Virus record (IMG/VR): IMGVR_UViG_3300046318_000491 | Location: 89,712-153,711 of that record | Source of the DNA: a virus | Reading direction: 5' to 3' (one strand) | DNA length: 64,000 nucleotides | In this document: piece by piece, positions 17,736 to 25,781 of the stretch | Numbering within the stretch: the first letter of the stretch is position 1 | Layout of the letters: each line of letters opens with the position of its first letter | Translations under genes and position numbers: made by a program | The notes under the pieces: model-generated | The model's database searches: none | The model's input: the letters and a program-made list of their open reading frames with translations, nothing else | Told to the model about the DNA's origin: nothing

Positions 17736-19874
17736 TTAGTACTCTACAGCAGCGGCAGTAGCGCCACCAGTTGTGTCGCGAAGAGCTGCAGCAACACCGT
17801 TGATTGAGATTGAAGATGTGATCTTCAGTGACTCGATACCAACCTTTGCTAGGCCTTCGAAGGTTTCCACGAACATCTTGTAGTCGTTGGTGCCAACTAG
17901 AGATGAGTCGCGGATGATACCTAGGTCTAGAGTTCCGCCGTCTAGGAACAAGAATGTTCCCTCTGCGAATAGGTACCATGAGAATGAGTCCGGGAACTCA
18001 AGTAGTGCTGCTGCACCCTGTGCGCCAAAGTAGTTCTGGTCAGGTGAAGCCACTAGAGATACGTTGCTGTTCGATAGGTAGCCCTCGATCTCTGCCTTTG
18101 ACAGAGCGATGGTGCCATCGCCTGGCATTGATAGAGTAAGGTCAGCTGCCATAGCGTCGATAACCCAGTCAGGCACGATGGCCTTTAGCTGAGTACCAGC
18201 GTCGATACGGTGACGTGAACGGTAAGCAACTGCTGCACGGCGGATCTGGACTAGGAAGTCACGACCGAAACCGATTAGTGAAGAAGTAGTAACAGCGGTT
18301 GAAGCGTTACCAATCTTAGTTAGCAAGTTAACTTCTGCCTGACGAGCGTGCTCAACGAGCGCAAGCTCATTGTGGCGAGCGATTAGCTCTGGGTACGCAC
18401 GGGTCATCAAGTTACCGAACTGTAGCTGTAGGGTTACAGCGTCAGTGGTTGCAGTCAGTTCAGCAGCAGAAGAAACAGTCAAGCTGTTCTTTGTGTCACC
18501 GTCTGGCTCTGCGTCCACTGCAGCAGTCCATACACCAACAGCGTTAGCGTAGTCACCTGAAGCGAATGATGGAGGAGTTACGAAGCGGATACCGCCACGG
18601 TCTGCCTGGAACTTAGGAAGTGAGTCGCGAACTGGACGGACAGTGGTTGAACCAAGACCGAAAATGTCGTACTTAACTTCGAAAGGAGCACCGTGACCAC
18701 CAGAAGCAACAAGAGCTGAGTCAGCAGCAAAAGCTGAGATCTTAGCTGAGTTAGCCTCTGCATCGGTAGTTAGGGTGCGTGCCTCGTCAAACTGAGTGGT
18801 GATAGATGCAACGATGTGCTGCTCTCCGTCGCCACCGTTTACACGACGCAATGAGTGGATACGCTTTTCCATAGCCTGAGCTACTTCGGTCATATCGTTG
18901 ATAGTGCTGCCTGCGGTGTAGCCAGGGATGTCAGCGCCAGCGGTGATTGCCACTACTGACTCTGCGATCTGAACTACAGGCTGACGGTCAGCTGGAGCCT
19001 CGAAGGTTCCCTCTGCTGATGCGGTCACAGTTGCCTGCTCTTCCTGCTGAATCTCTTCAGCGATAGGTGATGTTTCTAGAATGGTTTCTTCGGCTGAAGC
19101 CTCCGAGCCTTCGACTGCCTCAACAACAGCGGTTTCTTCCGCTACTGCTGCTTCAGTCTCAACGATTGCTTCTTCAACTGCTGCGTCAGCTACTACTGCT
19201 TCTTCGACTACAGGGGCCTCAGCTTCAACAGCTGCTTCCTCTACGGTCTCTTCAGTAGCAACCTCTTCAACAGACGCATCTGCAACGATGGTCTCTTCGG
19301 TTACTTCTACCGACTCTACGGTTGATAGTTCAGAATCTGATTCCTGATCAATTGATGCTTCGACAACAGCTTCCTCGGCAATAGCTTCAACAGCTACTTC
19401 CTCGGCTACTGGTGTCTCCTCTGAAGAAAGTTCAGCAGAAGCCTTCATAGACTTCTTTGCTTCTTCTTCTTCGTCGGTCTCTTTGGCTTCTTCAGTAGGA
19501 GCTTCCTCAGTTTCCACTGGGGCTTCTTCTACTGGAGCTTCCTCCGCTGGCATGTCCTCTACGGGCATGTCTTCGTTAGTTGGCTCATCCATAGCCATTT
19601 CCTCTCCAGACGCCTCGGCAATACCCTTAACACGGGCAGTAGCCTCAGCCGCGCGGGCTGCTAGCTCTTCGGCAAGTGCCTCTCGACGAGCCAGCTCACC
19701 CTTCACGATGTCAAGAGAGTCGGCAAGCGACGTCATAGCATCAACTGTTTCAGGAGTCGGGTCTTCACCCTCAACCATTTCGAACTGGCTGACAATATCT
19801 GCCTGTAGCTCCGCGACTTGTTCGTCGCCAAGCTCAGCGATAGTATCTAGCTGAGTCTTAATCTGGTCGTACAC
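17736..19874 (-). CDS. Major capsid protein with long acidic scaffold-like N-terminus
   Basis: 712 aa from the GTG at 19874, chosen because AGGAGG lies four bases upstream; a longer reading from 19970 has no such signal. Three parts: residues 1 to about 85 form a helical, coiled-coil-prone scaffold-like segment; about 85-290 is extremely rich in Glu, Ala and Val with many EEAP, VEEA and AEE repeats; about 300-712 is the HK97-fold-like shell domain (FEVKYDIFGLGSTTVRPVRDSLPKF, FVTPPSF, IVPDWVIDAM, FLDGGTLDLGIIRDS). The N-terminal part is probably the delta/scaffold region removed by the protease encoded just upstream. The unusual acidic tract is discussed in the findings. Confidence 0.9.
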   Translation of the reverse strand: MYDQIKTQLDTIAELGDEQVAELQADIVSQFEMVEGEDPTPETVDAMTSLADSLDIVKGELARREALAEELAARAAEATARVKGIAEASGEEMAMDEPTNEDMPVEDMPAEEAPVEEAPVETEEAPTEEAKETDEEEEAKKSMKASAELSSEETPVAEEVAVEAIAEEAVVEASIDQESDSELSTVESVEVTEETIVADASVEEVATEETVEEAAVEAEAPVVEEAVVADAAVEEAIVETEAAVAEETAVVEAVEGSEASAEETILETSPIAEEIQQEEQATVTASAEGTFEAPADRQPVVQIAESVVAITAGADIPGYTAGSTINDMTEVAQAMEKRIHSLRRVNGGDGEQHIVASITTQFDEARTLTTDAEANSAKISAFAADSALVASGGHGAPFEVKYDIFGLGSTTVRPVRDSLPKFQADRGGIRFVTPPSFASGDYANAVGVWTAAVDAEPDGDTKNSLTVSSAAELTATTDAVTLQLQFGNLMTRAYPELIARHNELALVEHARQAEVNLLTKIGNASTAVTTSSLIGFGRDFLVQIRRAAVAYRSRHRIDAGTQLKAIVPDWVIDAMAADLTLSMPGDGTIALSKAEIEGYLSNSNVSLVASPDQNYFGAQGAAALLEFPDSFSWYLFAEGTFLFLDGGTLDLGIIRDSSLVGTNDYKMFVETFEGLAKVGIESLKITSSISINGVAAALRDTTGGATAAAVEY

Positions 19875-19994
19875 TGTACCTCCTAGGCCAGTTATTTTGA
19901 CATGCACGGTTGTGCATATCGGTGAACAGTCAAGGCGAGGGACTCTGCGCAGGTACGCGAGGCGCTCCACCTATCACTAATTTTACCTTACTTT

Positions 19995-22900
19995 TTAGGT
20001 AAGGAGTCGGAGCAATGTAGCCATTTGAGATTGAACCTCGGCCTGGCTATACACGTCTGCTCCAGACATGTAGGACTTAAGCTCTTGCGTAGCAATAGCG
20101 CCATCCTCTTTACCGATCTTTGCTTCGACTCGAGTGATCATGTCTTTCATGAGACTCTTGAGTCCAGCAGGTAGATCGCTAAACTTTAACTTGTCATTTT
20201 CACTACCGAAAGGGAGTGGAAGGTTAGAAATAACCTTTCCCAGCTCCGCTGCTGTAGCTTTGACATTCTCTAAGGACTCGGCATTTAAGGCCTTAGAATC
20301 AATTCTATCAATTAAGCCTAGTAGCTCTGTGCTGGCTTTAGTTGACTCTAGATAGTTCCCAGCGAAGTCCATATCCTCGGCGTGCTGCACCTTCTGTAAT
20401 GCATCCTGAAGACCAGTAGCACCTAGGTTCTGCTTTAGACGAGCAAGCACCTTGCGGTACTTTCCTCGAGCATCGCGAGGCTGAGTTACGGGAGTATACT
20501 TACTACGACCCTCTTCGTCGTAGACTTCCTTAGCGGTAGTCTTGCCAGTGCGGATATCTTCAGCAATCTTTATTTCTTCTTCAGTCTGCTTATCAGCTTC
20601 GGCTTTTACTTCTTTCAGCTTTTCAAGGTCTGACTCAGATATTTCTTTTGGGGTATCAGCGAGCTCCGTAATCGAGGCGATCACTGATCGCATCTTCTCT
20701 ACCGAAGCGGCAGCCTCACGGGTGGAAGCTGACTTCCACTCCTGGGGAATAAGGTTGAACTGCTTTAATGCACGCGCACGCTTAGTGATGTGCTTACGGG
20801 CCGGGGCACATGCTGCGCCCTTAAGTAGGTTGTATGCCTGAAGAGCATTCTTCAAGTCGCCTTCGTTGCGGATCGGCAACATACCATTAGGCATAGCACC
20901 ACCACTAGCAATAAGCGACTCTAGCTCTTCACCAGAAATCTTTGATAGCTCGGCAGCAGCGGCAGCTATAAGCGCTTTGTGGCGCAGCTCGTCTACCTTT
21001 GCAGAAGCCAGCATGCTGCTCTCTTTGTTCCACTCTTCCGGAACTAGGTGACGAGCGTTTAGCTGGCGGGCACGCTTTTTGATGTGCTTCTTTACATCAG
21101 CCTTGTGAGATTCTTTCGCGCGGCCGTATGCCTGAATCCCATTGCGTAAATCTTCTACGTTTTGGATCGGGAATGAGCCGTCAGGAAGCGCCTTGCCTTC
21201 TTCGGCGAGCGCCATACGCTGGTCACGATTTAGGGCAGCAAAGTCAGCCCATACCTTGTGCTTAGCTGCTGCAAGGCGAGAATCAATATCAAGAGCTGCG
21301 GTTGTCATGCTTAGCTCGCTCATGCGATTTGCACGCTCTACGAGAGACATAACTGCGTCACTTTTCATAACAGCCATGTAGTGAGCACCAGCTGCAACTA
21401 ATGCAAATACCTTGCCTGATGCAACAAGTGCACGGGCAATAGGGAACCCTGGAACGTTAACCTGGCAAACAGCGACAAGCTCAAGCTGTCCGTTAATTGG
21501 ACGCCAGTCGCCTGAAGGCGCAGATGCACGTAGGGCACGGATTTGAGCTTCGGTCGCGTCTGGGCGCAGCGAGCCTGAGACCCAGATTCCGTAGTCATCT
21601 TCACCAGCGTGAACATCAGCAATCGCAGATGCAGTGTCATCATAGTGCTTAGCTGCAGCCCGAGCGTCAGCCTGAAGAGACGCATGACCACCAGCAAGAG
21701 TCAGTTGACCTACCGGAACGTCAGCTCCACTAAGGGTGCGTACCACACCAGTGTGGAAGTAAGCGTACTTGCTCTTTGAGCGTGGAGGTCGAGTCGAGCG
21801 AGGCATACCGATGTGGTTCACATGCCAAGCTGCGATGTGTCCGTAAATCTTGCCATCAGGATCGATGGTCATAGGAGTGGCTTTTTTGAAACCAGGATTC
21901 TGGAACCACTCAGTCGGAGGGGTTACCGGGATCTCTGAGTCTAAAAAACCTGAGGCAATTAGAGCTTCCTCTGCAACGAATGTGTCAACAGACTCTTCGT
22001 AGATTCCGTCTTCTGGAACCATCGTTTCCTCCTGGATGCCCGCAGCGTTATCTTCAACAGAAATGGTGCATTCCTGGAAAGCTGGCTTAGCTACAATTGT
22101 AGCAGCCATTACACGTGCGTGATTTATGGTAAGTTTCTGCTTGCCAATGTCCTCTGGACCTTCAGCATTTTCAGTGACCTCTGGCTTGTCTTCTTTAGCC
22201 TCGAACTGGTCGAGGTCTGCAGATACGCCACGGATAAAGCCGTTGCGCACTAGACGCTCTGCTTCGCGACCGTAAGGTCCAGTATCAAACACGCCATAAG
22301 CGTTTCCAATACCATTTTCGATTCTCTCCATATAGTCGATACGGCCGACTACTACCGAACCATTGTGACCTTCGCCAGTCTTGATCTGCCAAAGCAGAGG
22401 AAGGGGGAGCTCGCGAATTTCAATTGCGTTGGCGTCAAACTTACGACCATCGCCAGACTCCATGTTCTCCGGGATAAGAAGTGGGATGATGAACTTAGAT
22501 CCAGCATCTCCAGCAGACGCGACCAGACCGGTAAAACGCTCTCGTACTTCAGCCGCGCGGGCTGCAAGTGCGGACGCCTCGATTATGGCAAGATCAAATG
22601 TTTCGCTACTGTAACTGCTGGCTTCATTACCAGGGTTCATTCGGCTACCTGTGTAAACGCCAGTTGCTTCCTTGTGACGAAGCTGGCAGTAGCCCTTAGC
22701 GCGAACACCCATGTACTTTGAAAGATGGCGAACGCAACGAGTCCAGTCGCCAGGAGTGCCCCAGCGGATCTTGGCAGCGCCCTTACCGGTAGTCCAGTAT
22801 TGGCGAAGCTCTTCTGCATTGCCTCGGTTACGGTCTAGGCCTCCTGCAGCTGCAACTGCACTAGCAGCCTTTACGCAGTTTGGAACATGCTTACCGTTTT

Positions 22901-24863
22901 TATCTTTAAAGCCAATTTGCTTGTAGCCATCCCAGCAAGGGTCTTCTGCTGCATGCTCTGTAGTTGCAGCAAGGCTGGCAACAAGTGAAACTAGGTCCTT
23001 CTGCCATAGAAGCGACATGCGACCGCTGGCAGTTACATTTACGATGCCATCTACTTGCTTAAGCACATTGTTTAGGTCAGCTCCAGCTAATTCTACTACC
23101 GGTGGTGGGGTGGCCGACTTAAGGTCCATAAGGACCTGGTCATTAGAAACCCACTTACCCTCTTCACGCTTGTAAGTAGCTGGCTCAGTGGAGGCCGCGG
23201 TCTTAGGGACAATCGCAACCAAGTCCATAACCGCACTAGGATCTTCCTGAGTGACGATAGCTAGGTATTTAGGGGTGACATCAGAAGTCTCCGGGTCCAG
23301 AGCTTTTTCAACTTCAGGGCCTGCAGCAGTTATAGGGTCAGCCGCGTCATAGCGGTCAGAGATACGCTTCTCGTCTTTAGAGTCGATTGACTTGTAGCTG
23401 CTACGCTGAGAAGAAACATACTTACCCCAGTCATTGAGCAGGGAGCCTAGCATCTCGCGAGTCATCGGTGGAAGTGTTCCAGGTAGGTGAGCTGCTGGCT
23501 GATTAATAGGAGTTCTAGGCTCTCCTAGAATTCCAGAAACATCTAGTGGCTCGCCAAACTTAAAGTCGCGGAATGGGGCAGCAGGCTTAACTCGGCCGCC
23601 TTCCTGAGCGGTCTGTTTGGCATCCACGTCAATAGTATTACCGCTGTCTAGCTTTACCGAAACCTTACCGGTAGCGTTATCTACAGCAGTGATCTCGCCA
23701 GAACCGCGTTCCGCGTCACCGCCTACAACTACTCGATTCCCAGCCTTAGCGAACAGGCCACCCGCATCGCGAACCTGAGAGGAAGCACGAGCTGACCTCT
23801 CGTCAGGAGTATCCACTCCGTCTTGATTGTTGCCGGCTGAAGGCGACTTAGATGCAGCAGCAGTCATTGCGCGATCAACTAGAGTCCAGTCGATTGCTTC
23901 GAGTGCATCAGAGACCATCTGAGCCTCTTCGGGGTCGATAGCCTCTAGCGGTACTGGCGAGCCCGGGGTCTCATTCATAATCGCAGAAAGCACGATAGCT
24001 GAACTTGGGTCAATAACTACGTGAGTCTTCTCGCAATTGTCGTATGCATCGTCGAGAGCCTTGTCATAGGTATAAATATCGCTATCCACGTGGCCTAGGT
24101 TATCCCAGCAGCAGTCGTCCCAGACATGGACGCTACCGTCTAGCTCGACCTTGTAGAGTCGGTCAATGCCTTCTCCGTCATGACGAATACGTGCAATAAA
24201 TTCAGGACCATAGTTTTCATCTAGCTCGTTGATGACCTTAAAATCATTCTTTGGAGTAGAGTAATCTTCAATAGCAGCTTCATAGCCGGGAATTTCGTAG
24301 CCACCAGCAGTAAGAGCTTTTTTGTTTTCACGCTCTACGATTGCAGCAGCCCAACGCTGTCCAGCATCTCCACCCCAGAGCGCCCAAGCGATTCGGCCGT
24401 TAGATGGGAAGTGCTCTTCGCCTGGTGCCCAGCCCTTGCCCTTTTTGTCAACTTCGTGACGAGGGAAGTACTTAGCGATGTGGCGAATCTTCTCGATACC
24501 AATCTGGCCACCCTTTGCAAGAGTGCGTGCAGTGTTCAAGCCGACAGGTGTTCCGCCACGCTTTGCTTCACGACGCCAGTTAAGAGCTTTTTTAGCTTCT
24601 GCCTGAACACCACCAGGAATGGTGTACATACGGGTCGATGAGGCAACAATAGTCTCTACGTTCGATGTAACAATAGCCGCTGAGACAAGGTCATACAGTT
24701 CGTTGGTTAGTGGGCTGTTCCCATCCGCCCATTCGCGTGAAGCCGATAGTTCAGAGACGTCACCGGTTTCAACTACTAGATTTAGGGTAGTGTCAATTAC
24801 TACACCTTTAGAGTCGCCGCCAAATAGTGCTAGCGAACCATTCGAACCGATGAACTGCAACAT
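19995..24863 (-). CDS. Capsid maturation protease, multi-domain (1622 aa)
   Basis: A very long form of the actinophage capsid maturation protease. Residues about 90-185 carry a small charged module (LNWRREAKRGGTPVGL ... WALWGGDAGQRWA). About 640-740 has Cys-containing modules (CWDGYKQIGFKDKNGKHVPNC and a YWTTGKGAAKIRWG segment). About 795-1180 is the protease-like core: IPLLIPENMESGDGRKFD, NGFIRGVSADLDQFEA, WFQNPGF, KIYGHIAAWHVNHIG, then VNVPGFPIARALVASG. Two diverged copies of a DGSFPI...HIKKRA...P-E-W module lie at about 1206-1274 and 1309-1377. The C-terminus is helical. It precedes the major capsid gene, so it likely cleaves the capsid's N-terminal region and may act as scaffold. Confidence 0.8.
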   Translation of the reverse strand: MLQFIGSNGSLALFGGDSKGVVIDTTLNLVVETGDVSELSASREWADGNSPLTNELYDLVSAAIVTSNVETIVASSTRMYTIPGGVQAEAKKALNWRREAKRGGTPVGLNTARTLAKGGQIGIEKIRHIAKYFPRHEVDKKGKGWAPGEEHFPSNGRIAWALWGGDAGQRWAAAIVERENKKALTAGGYEIPGYEAAIEDYSTPKNDFKVINELDENYGPEFIARIRHDGEGIDRLYKVELDGSVHVWDDCCWDNLGHVDSDIYTYDKALDDAYDNCEKTHVVIDPSSAIVLSAIMNETPGSPVPLEAIDPEEAQMVSDALEAIDWTLVDRAMTAAASKSPSAGNNQDGVDTPDERSARASSQVRDAGGLFAKAGNRVVVGGDAERGSGEITAVDNATGKVSVKLDSGNTIDVDAKQTAQEGGRVKPAAPFRDFKFGEPLDVSGILGEPRTPINQPAAHLPGTLPPMTREMLGSLLNDWGKYVSSQRSSYKSIDSKDEKRISDRYDAADPITAAGPEVEKALDPETSDVTPKYLAIVTQEDPSAVMDLVAIVPKTAASTEPATYKREEGKWVSNDQVLMDLKSATPPPVVELAGADLNNVLKQVDGIVNVTASGRMSLLWQKDLVSLVASLAATTEHAAEDPCWDGYKQIGFKDKNGKHVPNCVKAASAVAAAGGLDRNRGNAEELRQYWTTGKGAAKIRWGTPGDWTRCVRHLSKYMGVRAKGYCQLRHKEATGVYTGSRMNPGNEASSYSSETFDLAIIEASALAARAAEVRERFTGLVASAGDAGSKFIIPLLIPENMESGDGRKFDANAIEIRELPLPLLWQIKTGEGHNGSVVVGRIDYMERIENGIGNAYGVFDTGPYGREAERLVRNGFIRGVSADLDQFEAKEDKPEVTENAEGPEDIGKQKLTINHARVMAATIVAKPAFQECTISVEDNAAGIQEETMVPEDGIYEESVDTFVAEEALIASGFLDSEIPVTPPTEWFQNPGFKKATPMTIDPDGKIYGHIAAWHVNHIGMPRSTRPPRSKSKYAYFHTGVVRTLSGADVPVGQLTLAGGHASLQADARAAAKHYDDTASAIADVHAGEDDYGIWVSGSLRPDATEAQIRALRASAPSGDWRPINGQLELVAVCQVNVPGFPIARALVASGKVFALVAAGAHYMAVMKSDAVMSLVERANRMSELSMTTAALDIDSRLAAAKHKVWADFAALNRDQRMALAEEGKALPDGSFPIQNVEDLRNGIQAYGRAKESHKADVKKHIKKRARQLNARHLVPEEWNKESSMLASAKVDELRHKALIAAAAAELSKISGEELESLIASGGAMPNGMLPIRNEGDLKNALQAYNLLKGAACAPARKHITKRARALKQFNLIPQEWKSASTREAAASVEKMRSVIASITELADTPKEISESDLEKLKEVKAEADKQTEEEIKIAEDIRTGKTTAKEVYDEEGRSKYTPVTQPRDARGKYRKVLARLKQNLGATGLQDALQKVQHAEDMDFAGNYLESTKASTELLGLIDRIDSKALNAESLENVKATAAELGKVISNLPLPFGSENDKLKFSDLPAGLKSLMKDMITRVEAKIGKEDGAIATQELKSYMSGADVYSQAEVQSQMATLLRLLT

Positions 24864-24866
24864 AGT

Positions 24867-25229
24867 TTAGTTATCCTCTGCTGGAACTTCAGAATTAGAT
24901 CGGAGTAGTTCAGCATTTTCTTTTAGAACGTCTAGGGTTAACTCGCCACTGTCGTAAAGCTTAAGAGCTTTAGGGGTAATAGAGTCGTAGTTATCGAAAT
25001 CAAATTCATCGTTGATAACAATTGACTTGTCTGCTGACCAGTCAAGCTGATACACGTCGTCTCCGGACAACTCGTCAATACGGCTGTCCTCGCGAGTAGT
25101 GGGGGCCCAGTCGGAATCTACACGATCTAGGATGCCCAGCGGGGTAAAGCAGTATGCAGCATCGATTGCCTGAGTTTCTGGGTTTACGTAGAACCACACA
25201 TCGATGACGCTGCTAGTTGGTTGTGCCAT
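24867..25229 (-). CDS. Hypothetical acidic protein in head operon
   Basis: 120 aa from ATG at 25229 (MAQPTSSV); an earlier in-frame start at 25268 is possible, and neither has a strong ribosome site. Asp/Glu-rich, with VWFYVNPETQAIDAAYCF near the N-terminus and LKLYDSGELTLDVLKE near the end. No family recognised. It sits 4 bp upstream of the capsid protease gene, suggesting a head-assembly or chaperone-like role by context only. Confidence 0.65.
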   Translation of the reverse strand: MAQPTSSVIDVWFYVNPETQAIDAAYCFTPLGILDRVDSDWAPTTREDSRIDELSGDDVYQLDWSADKSIVINDEFDFDNYDSITPKALKLYDSGELTLDVLKENAELLRSNSEVPAEDN

Positions 25230-25295
25230 TTTTATTCTTTCTGCGCAGGAAAAGGCGAAGTATTCCATTCACCATGGCTAATCTCTATTTTAGCA

Positions 25296-25511
25296 CTATT
25301 TATCGTTATTGTTATTAGGGTCTAGCGGTAACTTGTTTAGTTCGCGATATACGATCTCTTCGGTGGCTTCAGGGATCTGAAAAATTAGGGCAGAGAGCTC
25401 TTCGTCTGACAGCTTCTCTAGATCAAGGATGCCACCAACTTGACCCTTTTCATCAGAGATATCTAAAGTGTAGGGAAACTTAGTCTTAAATAGGCGCGGT
25501 GGGTTAGACAA
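25296..25511 (-). CDS. Small hypothetical protein
   Basis: 71 aa, acidic, with SDEELSALIFQIPEATEEIVYRELN. It overlaps the end of the previous gene by 8 bp, so the two are probably translated together within the head operon. Not recognised. Confidence 0.6.
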   Translation of the reverse strand: MSNPPRLFKTKFPYTLDISDEKGQVGGILDLEKLSDEELSALIFQIPEATEEIVYRELNKLPLDPNNNNDK

Positions 25512-25767
25512 CTTCTTCTCCTCTGGACTCGACGCGGTCTAGGAATGCTAGTACTTCATCTGAAAGGCCATCCAAGGATGTAGAAGCAGGGTCTAGCATA
25601 TTCATCTCTTCAATTATTGACTTTTTAAAGTCATAAGAAGTGTAAAAATAGCCAATGTCATTGGCAGTTTTGTCCCAGGTCTTTCCATTACGGCTATAAA
25701 AGTCCGACTCTTCAGCCATATGAAGAGCTTCACCAAACCTGTGAGATAGAAGTTTATTTTCAGTCAT
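25504..25767 (-). CDS. Small hypothetical protein
   Basis: 87 aa, acidic, following the ADP-ribosyltransferase-like gene by 14 bp. Contains FGEALHMAEESDFYSRNGK and a C-terminal LSDEVLAFLDRVESRGEE helix. Not recognised. The placement just downstream of a toxin-like effector makes an immunity or chaperone role conceivable, but nothing in the sequence shows it. Confidence 0.6.
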   Translation of the reverse strand: MTENKLLSHRFGEALHMAEESDFYSRNGKTWDKTANDIGYFYTSYDFKKSIIEEMNMLDPASTSLDGLSDEVLAFLDRVESRGEEVV

Positions 25768-25781
25768 ATGCCAATCCTACA

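Noticed and set aside
19081-19854. Long Ser/Ala-rich plus-strand frames opposite the capsid gene
   Set aside because: Mirror image of the Glu/Ala/Val-rich tract of the major capsid gene; low-complexity shadow.
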